The notes beneath the pieces were generated by a model, which was not told the DNA's origin, did not search any database, and was given only the letters and a program-made list of their open reading frames with translations. This document shows positions 34,982 to 43,461 of a DNA stretch of 64,000 nucleotides, one piece after another (the stretch's first letter is position 1; every line of letters starts with the position of its first letter). The stretch spans positions 620,001 through 684,000 of the forward strand of contig NZ_CANMIW010000001.1 of NCBI RefSeq assembly GCF_947498005.1, read 5' to 3'. The translations under genes and the position numbers were made by a program. Origin of the DNA: an uncultured Winogradskyella sp. (lineage in GTDB: Bacteria > Bacteroidota > Bacteroidia > Flavobacteriales > Flavobacteriaceae).

Positions 34982-35422
34982 ATGCACAAAATATTTAAAA
35001 TAGTAGCTGCTGTTTTAAGTTTAATCGGAATTATTTCTCTGGTTAGAATTATCTCAGCTGGTGACGAAGCCATTAAAACGGGCGGAGAGGATGGTCTCTT
35101 TGAGCCGATGGCTTGGATAGGTTATATTACATTAGGAATTACTATTGCATTTGTATTGGTTTTTGTATTAAAAAATTTATTTACAAACACATCTGGTCTT
35201 AAAAACACTTTAATTGGTGTTGGTGCATTTGTTGCAGTGTTAGTTATTTCTTATGCTGTATCTGGTAGTGATTTACCAATAGAGTATAAAAACGGAGATA
35301 CAATTGCAACACCAAATGAATCTACAATGGTAGGTGCTGGTATTGTTGCTTTCTATATATTGTTAGCAGTTGCAGCAATTGCTATGATTGGATCAGGAGT
35401 TAAAAAAGTAATTAGTAAATAA
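34982..35422 (+). CDS. four-helix membrane protein of the ExbB/ExbD operon
   Basis: A 146-residue membrane protein of unknown function with about four hydrophobic segments (residues 5-25, 42-65, 75-92 and 115-140). It always seems to accompany exbB and two exbD genes in Flavobacteriaceae, from memory of such operons. Gaps are 9 nt before and 6 nt after, so it is surely co-transcribed. It may help assemble the ExbB-ExbD stator. Confidence 0.75.
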   Translation: MHKIFKIVAAVLSLIGIISLVRIISAGDEAIKTGGEDGLFEPMAWIGYITLGITIAFVLVFVLKNLFTNTSGLKNTLIGVGAFVAVLVISYAVSGSDLPIEYKNGDTIATPNESTMVGAGIVAFYILLAVAAIAMIGSGVKKVISK

Positions 35423-35428
35423 TATAAC

Positions 35429-36064
35429 ATGGCAAAAAGAGCAGCACCCGAAGTGAATGCAGGATCAATGGCTGACATTGCCTTCTTATTACTTATATTT
35501 TTCTTAGTTACAACAACAATTGAGAAAGACAAAGGATTATTAAGAAGTTTGCCACCCATTGATGACTCTGTAGTAGAGCCACCAATTATTAAGCAAAAGA
35601 ATTTGTTTACTGTACAAATAGGTCGTGATGGTCGATTATTAGTCGAAGACGAAATAATGGAAATGAAGGATTTAAGACAGGCAGCAATTGATTTCTTAGA
35701 TAATGGTGGAGGTACAAATGCAGCAGGAGAATCTTGTACTTATTGTAAAGGTGAAAGACTTAGTGATTCGTCTGACCATCCGGATAAGGCAATTATCTCA
35801 ATGAAGCATGATAGAGAGACTCCATACGAACAGTACATGGACGTACAAAATGAATTAGTTGCAGCTTACAATATCTTAAGAGAGCGTGAAGCTGAAAGAC
35901 TATACAGAAAGTACTATCCTAATGCAGATAAAGTGTTTACTGCAATGTTAGAGGAGAAAGAGAAGAATCAATTTAATAAGGATGAGGTACTTAATGAGCG
36001 TATTGACGCTGTTAAGAAATTAATCCCGATGAAATTGTCTGAAGCAGAACCAGATAAAAATTAA
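35429..36064 (+). CDS. exbD: ExbD-type stator subunit, long form with CXXC
   Basis: Periplasm-facing partner of ExbB. 211 residues: one membrane helix (residues 12-30, GSMADIAFLLLIFFLVTTT) with the essential Asp (D15) and a periplasmic part that binds TonB. It is longer than E. coli ExbD (141 residues) because of an extended C-terminal region that contains CTYCKGE, a CXXC pair, and a charged coiled-coil-like tail (ILREREAERLYRKYYPNADKV). Two different ExbD proteins in one operon suggest a heteromeric stator. Confidence 0.9.
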   Translation: MAKRAAPEVNAGSMADIAFLLLIFFLVTTTIEKDKGLLRSLPPIDDSVVEPPIIKQKNLFTVQIGRDGRLLVEDEIMEMKDLRQAAIDFLDNGGGTNAAGESCTYCKGERLSDSSDHPDKAIISMKHDRETPYEQYMDVQNELVAAYNILREREAERLYRKYYPNADKVFTAMLEEKEKNQFNKDEVLNERIDAVKKLIPMKLSEAEPDKN

Positions 36065-36075
36065 AAGAAACAAAT

Positions 36076-36540
36076 ATGTCTAAATTTAGAAATAAAGATA
36101 AAGGTGAATTGCCAGCGATTTCAACGGCTTCACTTCCAGATATTGTATTTATGTTGCTTTTCTTTTTTATGGTAGCAACTGTAATGCGTGATAGTTCTTT
36201 AATGATTGAAAACAATTTGCCTAGCGCAGATCAGGTTGAGAAATTAAAAAAGGATAGAACGGTATTTATATATGGCGGAAAACCAAGTGAGCAATATAAG
36301 CAGTTTGGTACAGAACCTAGAATACAGTTTAATGATGCTTTTATTGGTGTGTCTGATGTAGGGCCATCTGTAAGACAAGCTATTTACGAACTAAATGAAG
36401 ACTTACAAAGTAAAGTTGTAATTGGTTTAAAAGTAGATAAAGAAACCAATGCTGGTTTAGTGTCTGATATTAAGCAAGAATTGCGTAAGGAAAACGCATT
36501 AAAAGTAATGTATATCGCAAATACAAAAACAGAGGATTAA
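36076..36540 (+). CDS. exbD: ExbD-type stator subunit, short form
   Basis: 154 residues with one membrane helix (STASLPDIVFMLLFFFMVAT) that contains the conserved Asp, then a short periplasmic domain (SDVGPSVRQAIYELNEDLQSKVVIGLKVDKETNAGLVSDIKQEL). The size is near E. coli ExbD. It is last of the operon, before a strong terminator. Confidence 0.9.
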   Translation: MSKFRNKDKGELPAISTASLPDIVFMLLFFFMVATVMRDSSLMIENNLPSADQVEKLKKDRTVFIYGGKPSEQYKQFGTEPRIQFNDAFIGVSDVGPSVRQAIYELNEDLQSKVVIGLKVDKETNAGLVSDIKQELRKENALKVMYIANTKTED

Positions 36541-36561
36541 TAAATTCTTAATTTTATAATT

Positions 36562-36593
36562 AAAACGTCCTGAGCAATCAGGACGTTTTTTTG
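36562..36593 (+). terminator. terminator of the ExbB/ExbD operon
   Basis: Perfect 12-bp stem (36562-36573 with 36578-36589), 4-nt loop and a seven-T run. Confidence 0.85.
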
Positions 36594-36624
36594 TTCAATA
36601 GAAATGAAAGATTTCGTAGTTTTA
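36591..36624 (+). promoter_or_regulatory. candidate promoter of the PorT-like gene
   Basis: TTG at 36591-36593 and TAGTTTTA at 36617-36624 (one mismatch to TANNTTTG) with a 23-nt spacer. The expected RNA start is at or next to ATG 36630. Confidence 0.4.
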
Positions 36625-36629
36625 TCAAC

Positions 36630-37325
36630 ATGAAAGGTATTTTGTTTCTGATTATTATTTCTATAGGTTTTTATGGCTTTTCGCAAGTTAATGATGGAAG
36701 TTCAGGTATTGATAATAAATACCGAGAAGACCAATTCTATACGTCAATAACCTATAATTTAATAAATGAAAAACCATCAGGCGTGAAGCAAAGTGGGTTT
36801 TCGTCTGGTTTTCATTTTGGGTTTATAAGAGATATGCCTATTAATAAGCGTAGAAATGTAGCTATTGGATTAGGCTTAGGTGTTTCTGCTAATTCGTACA
36901 ATCTCAAAGATTTATTAATTGAAGAAATAAATAATGCTACCGAGTTTAGTATTATAGATGAAGATGATTACAATGTTACTAAAAATAAATTTGCAACCTA
37001 TTTAATCGAAGTTCCATTTGAATTGAGATGGAGGAGCTCTACTGCAGAAGATTATAACTTTTGGCGAATCTACACGGGCTTTAAAGTAGGTTATATGGTC
37101 TATAATTCAACAAAATTCACGAGCGAAATTACCAATGTAAAATTATCAAATTTAGATAGCTTTAATTCATTACAGTACGGCTTAACTTTAAGTGCAGGTT
37201 ATAGTACTTGGAATTTTCACATGTACTACGGACTCAATTCAATTTTTGATTCTAGTGCGAAATTAGAAACGGATAATGTAAATATGAAATCCTTTAAAAT
37301 AGGTCTCATGTTCTACATTTTATAA
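36630..37325 (+). CDS. porT: PorT-like outer-membrane beta-barrel protein
   Basis: A 232-residue barrel. ATG 36630 gives a signal peptide (MKGILFLIIISIGFYGFSQ); the longer frame starts at a TTG at 36591 inside the terminator and is rejected. The mature part has amphipathic strands (RRNVAIGLGLGVSANSYN, ATYLIEVPFELRWRSS, FWRIYTGFKVGYMVYNST, LQYGLTLSAGYSTWNFHMYYG). The position right after exbB-exbD-exbD and the sequence type match the PorT/SprT protein needed for type IX secretion in Flavobacteria. The name is likely but not certain. Confidence 0.6.
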   Translation: MKGILFLIIISIGFYGFSQVNDGSSGIDNKYREDQFYTSITYNLINEKPSGVKQSGFSSGFHFGFIRDMPINKRRNVAIGLGLGVSANSYNLKDLLIEEINNATEFSIIDEDDYNVTKNKFATYLIEVPFELRWRSSTAEDYNFWRIYTGFKVGYMVYNSTKFTSEITNVKLSNLDSFNSLQYGLTLSAGYSTWNFHMYYGLNSIFDSSAKLETDNVNMKSFKIGLMFYIL

Positions 37326-37928
37326 CCAATAATTCAAAAGTATTAATTGTGGTGTAAACCCTGTAAATAGCCCTAAGATTAACTCTTGGTTTGTGTGTGC
37401 TTTCAAGTGCAGACGTGATGTAGCAATAGCACCTAAAATAATCATCATCAGGGCAATTGTACCATTTATATTTATATGATAGTATACACCAATGTTAATG
37501 GCAAACATAAAAAAACCTGCAGCAGCAATCATATGTATACTGGCCTTTATTTTAAAAACAGCCATTAAGAAGCAGATTAATGTTGAGCAAAAAATACCTA
37601 AAAAGAAATAAAACAATTCTATTATTTCACTAGGAGGTAAAACTCTAATTAAAATTAAAACGATGATGATACAATTAATAAACAAGGGAATTAATCGTTC
37701 TCTTGTACTTTTTAAATAAATTGAATCTACTTTATTTATTGTTTTTAATAAGAAGAATAACAAGATCGGTAATATAACGGTAAGGATAATTATAGAAAAT
37801 ATCTTAGCATTCTTTACAGGATCTGGAATGTATCTGCGTGTTTTTGAAAAATAAAATAACACACCTAGTAAAGGCATTATTAAAGGATGAAAAACAAACG
37901 ATATTCCTTTTAAAATAAAATTTTTCAT
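37320..37928 (-). CDS. membrane protein resembling a degenerate PAP2 phosphatase
   Basis: 202 residues, about six membrane segments. The C-terminal SRLHLKAHTNQE fits the third PAP2 signature (SR-X5-H-X3-D) with Glu in place of Asp. The first (K-X6-RP) is only weakly seen in KSTRERLIP, and the central PSGH is missing (SIHMIAAAG). It may therefore bind lipid phosphate without classical catalysis, or simply share the fold. Overlaps the porT stop by 6 nt and lies 8 nt after rpoN on the same strand. Confidence 0.6.
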   Translation of the reverse strand: MKNFILKGISFVFHPLIMPLLGVLFYFSKTRRYIPDPVKNAKIFSIIILTVILPILLFFLLKTINKVDSIYLKSTRERLIPLFINCIIIVLILIRVLPPSEIIELFYFFLGIFCSTLICFLMAVFKIKASIHMIAAAGFFMFAINIGVYYHININGTIALMMIILGAIATSRLHLKAHTNQELILGLFTGFTPQLILLNYWL

Positions 37929-37936
37929 TAAAATTA

Positions 37937-39403
37937 TTAAAGTTCCTTTCTTAAACGAGCTACAGGTATATCTAATTGTTCTCTGTATTTTGCTACTGTA
38001 CGTCTTGCAATAGGGTAACCTTTTTCTTTTAAGATTTTAGAAAGGGCTTCATCTGTTAGTGGTTTCTTTTTACTTTCTTCTTCAATAACCGTTTCAAGTA
38101 TTTTTTTAATTTCTCTAGTTGAGACCTCTTCTCCTTGATCGTTTGTCATTGATTCAGAGAAGAATTCTTTAATCAATTTAGTTCCATATGGTGTATCTAC
38201 ATATTTACTATTGGCAACACGAGATATGGTTGATACATCCATTTCTATTTCGTCTGCAATATCCTTTAAAATCATAGGACGTAAATTACGCTCATCACCT
38301 GTTAAGAAGTATTCTTTCTGATAATGCATAATAGAACTCATTGTAATAAATAAAGTCTGCTGACGTTGTCTAACAGCTTCTATAAACCACTTTGCAGCAT
38401 CTAATTTCTGCTTTATAAACATTACGGCATCTTTTTGAGACTTAGATTTCTGCTTGGTCTCCTTGTAGCCTTTAAGCATGTTATTGTACTCTCTAGAGAC
38501 ATGTAATTCTGGTGCATTTCTACCATTAAGTGTTAACTCTAATTCGCCATTAACAATCTTAATCGCAAAATCTGGTACAATATGCTGTACAATTTTATTA
38601 TTACCAGCATAAGAACCTCCTGGTTTAGGATTTAAGTGTTCTATTTGCTCAATCGCGTCTTTAAGCTGCTCTTCATCAATATTGAATTTTTGTAGCAACT
38701 TTTTATAATGCTTCTTAGTAAACTGCTCAAACGCTTTATCAATAATTGCAATGGCCATTTCAACATCTGGATGTTGTTCTTTTCTATGCAACTGAATACT
38801 TAAACATTCTTGCAAGTTACGTGCACCAACGCCTGCAGGATCTAATTGATGTACAATTTTTAGAACCCTCTCAACGTCTTCTTCTGTGGTATATACATTT
38901 TGAGTAAAAGCTAAGTCATCCGTAATATCAGATAATGAACGACGTATATAACCACTTTCATCAACACTACCAACTAGGAAATAAGCAATTTCTTCTTCTT
39001 GTTCAGATAAACGAAATGTATTTAATTGATTTATTAAATGCTGTGTAAACGAAGTTCCGGCTGCGTAGGGCACAGATTTCTCTTCATCATCAGCGCTATA
39101 ATTATTGGCTTGTGTTCTATATTCTGGTATCTCGTCGTCGCTGAGATACTCATCAATATTTATATCGTCGGCTTCAATAGTTTCATTATCATCATAAGTG
39201 TCGTCTGAATTATCAAATTCGTCTAAATTATCTTGTGATGCTTCTGATTCTTTACCAGTATCTAACGCAGGATTTTCTTCTAGCTCTTGCTTTAACCGTT
39301 GCTCAAACGCTTGCGTAGGCAACTGAATCAACTTCATAAGTTGAATCTGTTGTGGTGAGAGCTTCTGTGAAAGTTTAAATGATAAAAACTGCTTTAAAGA
39401 CAT
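37937..39403 (-). CDS. rpoN: RNA polymerase sigma-54 factor
   Basis: Directs RNA polymerase to -24/-12 promoters and needs an AAA+ activator. 488 residues. Region I is Gln/Leu-rich (residues 1-50, LSQKLSPQQIQLMKLIQLPTQ); an acidic region II (about 55-100) is followed by the core-binding domain, the HTH (MDVSTISRVANSKYVDTPYG), and the C-terminal RpoN box (ARRTVAKYREQL). No activator gene is in the window. The start ATG at 39403 lies 75 nt from the asnS stop. Confidence 0.97.
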   Translation of the reverse strand: MSLKQFLSFKLSQKLSPQQIQLMKLIQLPTQAFEQRLKQELEENPALDTGKESEASQDNLDEFDNSDDTYDDNETIEADDINIDEYLSDDEIPEYRTQANNYSADDEEKSVPYAAGTSFTQHLINQLNTFRLSEQEEEIAYFLVGSVDESGYIRRSLSDITDDLAFTQNVYTTEEDVERVLKIVHQLDPAGVGARNLQECLSIQLHRKEQHPDVEMAIAIIDKAFEQFTKKHYKKLLQKFNIDEEQLKDAIEQIEHLNPKPGGSYAGNNKIVQHIVPDFAIKIVNGELELTLNGRNAPELHVSREYNNMLKGYKETKQKSKSQKDAVMFIKQKLDAAKWFIEAVRQRQQTLFITMSSIMHYQKEYFLTGDERNLRPMILKDIADEIEMDVSTISRVANSKYVDTPYGTKLIKEFFSESMTNDQGEEVSTREIKKILETVIEEESKKKPLTDEALSKILKEKGYPIARRTVAKYREQLDIPVARLRKEL

Positions 39404-39430
39404 ATAATTTCTGTTGATTATAAATGTAAT

Positions 39431-39466
39431 AAAAAAAACCTGATGGGTTTCTATAACCTATCAGGT
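39431..39466 (-). terminator. asnS terminator
   Basis: 12-bp stem with one G-U pair (39438-39449 with 39455-39466), 5-nt loop, followed by eight Ts on the minus strand. Confidence 0.8.
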
Positions 39467-39478
39467 AAATTTTTACAA

Positions 39479-40924
39479 TTAAAATTCTGCATTTTGAGGT
39501 GTTCTTGGATAAGGAATGACATCTCTAATGTTGCCCATTCCGGTTGTGAACATTACCAAACGCTCAAAGCCTAAACCAAAACCAGAGTGTACTGCGGTTC
39601 CGTATTTACGTAAGTCTAAATACCACCATAACTCCTTCTCATCAATATCTAAAGCTTTCATTTTTTCTTTTAAAACGTCTAAACGTTCTTCACGCTGAGA
39701 ACCACCTACCATTTCGCCTATTCCTGGGAATAATATATCCATAGCTCTTACAGTTTCTCTTCCTTCTGCGTCTGGCTCGTTTAAACGCATGTAAAATGCT
39801 TTAATATTTGCAGGATAATCAAATAATATTACAGGACATTTAAAGTGCTTTTCGACTAAGAAACGCTCGTGCTCAGATTGTAAATCTGCTCCCCATTCAT
39901 TTATTAAATAATTGAATTTCTTCTTCTTGTTTGGCTTACAATTTCTAAGAATATCAATCGCTTCTGTATAACTAACACGCTTAAAGTTGTTGTCTACAAC
40001 AAACTTAATCTTTTCAATTAAGCTCATATCACTACGTTGTGCTTGAGGTAATTTTTCTTCCTCTTTTTGTAAACGATCATCTAAGAATTCTAAATCTTCT
40101 TTGTTGTGTTCTAATACGTAACTTAAAACAGATTTCATAAAATCTTCAGCCAAATCCATATTTCCGGCTAAATCCATAAAAGCAACTTCTGGTTCAATCA
40201 TCCAGAATTCTGCTAAATGACGTGTTGTATTAGAATTTTCAGCTCTAAACGTCGGTCCAAAGGTGTAAACTTTACCTAAAGACATCGCGTACGTTTCAGC
40301 TTCAAGTTGACCAGAAACGGTTAAGTTCGTTTCTTTTCCGAAGAAATCTTCTTTATAATTTACAGTTCCATCCTCATTTAGTGGTGGATTTTTAGCATCT
40401 AAAGCCGTTACTTTAAACATTTCTCCAGCACCTTCAGCATCACTACCAGTAACAATAGGTGTATGCATGTAGTTAAAGCCATTCTCATTAAAATACTTGT
40501 GTACTGCAAATGATAACGAAGAACGCAAACGCATTACAGCGCTAAATGTATTTGTTCTAGTGCGTAGATGAGCATTTGCTCTTAAAAATTCGAAAGTGTG
40601 TTTTTTAGGTTGAATAGGGTAGGTTTCTGGGTCAGAATCTCCTAACACGTCTAAAGTTTTTACAACAATTTCAACAGATTGTCCTTTACCTTGGCTTTCT
40701 ACCAATTCTCCAGTAACATGAATAGCTGCACCTGTTGTGATACGCTTTAATAAGGCTTCGTCAAAATTTTCAAAATCAACAACACATTGAATATTATTTA
40801 TGGTTGAACCATCGTTTAAAGCAATAAATCGGTTTGCTCTAAAAGTTCTTACCCAACCTTTTATAGAAACGTCTTGTAACGTTCCATCTTGTGACAATAA
40901 TTCTGCTACAGTTTTTGAAGTCAT
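39479..40924 (-). CDS. asnS: asparaginyl-tRNA synthetase
   Basis: Class II synthetase charging tRNA-Asn. N-terminal OB fold (about residues 10-110, VSIKGWVRTFRANRFIALNDG), motif 2 (FGPTFRAENSNTTRHLAEFW, specific to AsnS) and motif 3 (GFGLGFERLVMFTTGMGNIRD). 481 residues is usual. Its presence means Asn-tRNA is made directly. Confidence 0.97.
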   Translation of the reverse strand: MTSKTVAELLSQDGTLQDVSIKGWVRTFRANRFIALNDGSTINNIQCVVDFENFDEALLKRITTGAAIHVTGELVESQGKGQSVEIVVKTLDVLGDSDPETYPIQPKKHTFEFLRANAHLRTRTNTFSAVMRLRSSLSFAVHKYFNENGFNYMHTPIVTGSDAEGAGEMFKVTALDAKNPPLNEDGTVNYKEDFFGKETNLTVSGQLEAETYAMSLGKVYTFGPTFRAENSNTTRHLAEFWMIEPEVAFMDLAGNMDLAEDFMKSVLSYVLEHNKEDLEFLDDRLQKEEEKLPQAQRSDMSLIEKIKFVVDNNFKRVSYTEAIDILRNCKPNKKKKFNYLINEWGADLQSEHERFLVEKHFKCPVILFDYPANIKAFYMRLNEPDAEGRETVRAMDILFPGIGEMVGGSQREERLDVLKEKMKALDIDEKELWWYLDLRKYGTAVHSGFGLGFERLVMFTTGMGNIRDVIPYPRTPQNAEF

Positions 40925-40989
40925 TTTTTAATTATTTTGAATGCTAATATATATGATACCAAATAAATTTTAAAATCTATTTAGTGGTG

Positions 40990-43398
40990 TTAATCGTTTT
41001 GTTCTGCGTTATCCTCAGCTTCATCTTCCGAAGGAATAATATTTATAGAAGGTTTTCTTAAAACTTCTTTATTCGCAATATTTCGTTCTAAAGATAGCAA
41101 CAGCGAAGGTAATAATAGTAGGTTAGATAACATGGCGAAAAGTAACGTTATAGATACTAAAGCACCTAATGCCACTGTACCACCAAAACTTGAAATGGTA
41201 AATACTGAAAACCCAAAGAATAGCACAATAGATGTATATATCATACTCACGCCAGTTTCTCTAAGTGCTGCATAAACGGATTTTCTAATTTTCCAGTTAT
41301 TGGCTTGTAATTCTTGCCTGTACTTTGCCAAAAAGTGAATAGTGTCATCTACTGAAATACCAAATGCAATACTGAATACCAATATGGTTGAAGGCTTAAT
41401 TGGTACACCAACATAACCCATTAATCCTGCCGTAACTAAAAGTGGCAATAAGTTTGGAATTAATGACACAATTATCATTCTAAACGAACGGAACAGGTAT
41501 GCCATAAATAAAGCTATTAATACAATGGCTAAGGTTAAGGAAATGATTAAATTTTTAACCAAATACTTCGTTCCTTTCTGAAAAACCAAAGCTTTACCAG
41601 TCATTATTACCTCGTAGCGTTCACTTGGGAAAACCTTATCTATTTTAGTTTGAAGGTCTTCTTGTATGCGTTCCATTTTTGCAGTTCCAATGTCTTTCAT
41701 AAACGTGGTAATACGTGCATACTGACCTGTACTATCTACAAAACTAGTGAGTAAATCTACATCTGAAGTTGAGTTTTTAGCATAAGATAAAATGAAGCTA
41801 TTTTCTTGACTTGTGGGTAATTGATAATATTTTGGATTCCCATTATAATATGCCTGCTTACTATATTTTACCAAGCTTACTACGGAAATAGGTCGTGATA
41901 ATTCAGGAATTTCATCAATAACCTCCTCTAATTGTTCCATGCGTTTTAAGGTAGATAATTTCATAACTCCTTTTTTACGCTTAGTATCAATCATTATTTC
42001 TAATGGCATAATACCATCAAATTCAGATTCAAAAAATCGAATATCCCTAAAAAATTCAGTGTCTTGTGGCATGTCTTCAATAAGACTACCAGAAATTTTA
42101 ATTTGGTAAATACCAATTATACTTCCTATGATTAAAATTAATCCGGTAGCATAAATGGTAATTTTTCGGTCTTTTACCATGCTTACCATCCAATTTACAA
42201 AGGCACCAATCCAGCGTTTATTTAGATGTTCTAAATGACGTGCTTTGGGATAAGGTAAAAACGTATATAGAATAGGAATGATAAGTAAACAAAGAATGAA
42301 AATAGCGACAATACTTAGCGAAGCTACAATACCAAACTCTTTTAGCAATTTACTTTCAGTAAGAATAAAAGTAGCAAAACCAGAAGCTGTAGTAATATTT
42401 GTCATTAATGTTGCATTACCTACTTTAGTAATAACACGTTGTAATGATTTTACTTTATTACCATGCGATTTTACTTCATGCTGATATTTATTAATTAAGA
42501 AAATACAGTTAGGTATACCAATTACAATAATTAAAGGAGGAATTAAAGCTGTAAGTACTGTAATTTCATAACCTAATAAACCAAGAATTCCAAAAGTCCA
42601 CATCACACCAAAACAAACGACAATAAGTGAAATAAAAGTCGCTCTAAATGATCTAAAGAATAAAAAGAATATTAATGAGGTAACAAATAAGGCAGCACCA
42701 ATAAAAATTGGAATTTCATCTACAATGTTCTGCGCATTTAATGTTCTTATATATGGCATTCCCGAAACACGTACGTCTAATCCTGTTTCTTCTTCAAAAG
42801 CCGTAATTTTTGGTAAAAAATCATCAATTACGAAATCTTTTCGAGCAGATGTATTAACAATATCCTTTTTTAAATAAATGGCCGTTCTTATCGTTTTGGA
42901 TTCTGCATTGAACAAAAAATTATCGTAAAATGGGTATTTTTTAAACAACTCGTCTTGAAGAACATCTATTTCTTTTAGACTGTGTATAGAATCTTTAATA
43001 AACGGTTCTAAGTCAAATTGCTTTTTTTCGTTATTCTTTACTAGTTTTTGAAGATCTTTTATGGATAGAACAGATTCAACTTCTTCATAATCTTTAAACG
43101 AACCAGCAAGGTTGTTCCATGCATTAAATTCTTTAACAGAAAACACCGTAGAATCTTTAACTCCCAGGACAATTAGATTTCCTTCTTCTCCAAAGACTTC
43201 TAAAAAATCATTATAAATAAGATTTACCTCATGATCGTCTGGTAGTAGATTAGCTTCAGTAAAGGTAAAACGCATGTGCTTCCATTGCATACTGAAAAAC
43301 ACAGTGGTAAGTATTATAGCTATAAGTATAAAGATTTTATTACGTAGAATTAGCCTCGCAATAGCTTCCCAAAAGCCTGTGGTTAAAAGTTTAAACAT
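40990..43398 (-). CDS. MMPL/RND-superfamily exporter
   Basis: 802 residues in two similar halves, each with one helix, a periplasmic loop and a sterol-sensing-type five-helix bundle (first near residues 225-380, second near 620-790). The second half carries the usual Asp pair (FGISVDDTIHFLAKYRQ). It resembles the hydrophobe/lipid exporters of Bacteroidota rather than AcrB pumps, and has no adaptor or channel gene next to it. The DUF5686 barrel gene lies 63 nt upstream on the same strand and might be the outer-membrane partner. A CAAAGGTA box (TACCTTTG on the minus strand) lies at 43418-43425. Confidence 0.85.
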   Translation of the reverse strand: MFKLLTTGFWEAIARLILRNKIFILIAIILTTVFFSMQWKHMRFTFTEANLLPDDHEVNLIYNDFLEVFGEEGNLIVLGVKDSTVFSVKEFNAWNNLAGSFKDYEEVESVLSIKDLQKLVKNNEKKQFDLEPFIKDSIHSLKEIDVLQDELFKKYPFYDNFLFNAESKTIRTAIYLKKDIVNTSARKDFVIDDFLPKITAFEEETGLDVRVSGMPYIRTLNAQNIVDEIPIFIGAALFVTSLIFFLFFRSFRATFISLIVVCFGVMWTFGILGLLGYEITVLTALIPPLIIVIGIPNCIFLINKYQHEVKSHGNKVKSLQRVITKVGNATLMTNITTASGFATFILTESKLLKEFGIVASLSIVAIFILCLLIIPILYTFLPYPKARHLEHLNKRWIGAFVNWMVSMVKDRKITIYATGLILIIGSIIGIYQIKISGSLIEDMPQDTEFFRDIRFFESEFDGIMPLEIMIDTKRKKGVMKLSTLKRMEQLEEVIDEIPELSRPISVVSLVKYSKQAYYNGNPKYYQLPTSQENSFILSYAKNSTSDVDLLTSFVDSTGQYARITTFMKDIGTAKMERIQEDLQTKIDKVFPSERYEVIMTGKALVFQKGTKYLVKNLIISLTLAIVLIALFMAYLFRSFRMIIVSLIPNLLPLLVTAGLMGYVGVPIKPSTILVFSIAFGISVDDTIHFLAKYRQELQANNWKIRKSVYAALRETGVSMIYTSIVLFFGFSVFTISSFGGTVALGALVSITLLFAMLSNLLLLPSLLLSLERNIANKEVLRKPSINIIPSEDEAEDNAEQND

Positions 43399-43417
43399 GC
43401 AAAAATAAAATAAGGAG

Positions 43418-43425
43418 CAAAGGTA
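43418..43425 (-). promoter_or_regulatory. -7 promoter box of the MMPL gene
   Basis: TACCTTTG on the minus strand, exact TANNTTTG, 20 nt before the start codon; no matching -33 TTG. Confidence 0.4.
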
Positions 43426-43461
43426 GAAAAAACCTAAAGAATTGAAAGGTATTTAATTAGA

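Noticed and set aside
36591..36629. Upstream TTG start for the PorT-like gene
   Set aside because: The TTG lies in the T-run of the exbD terminator; ATG 36630 gives a proper signal peptide.
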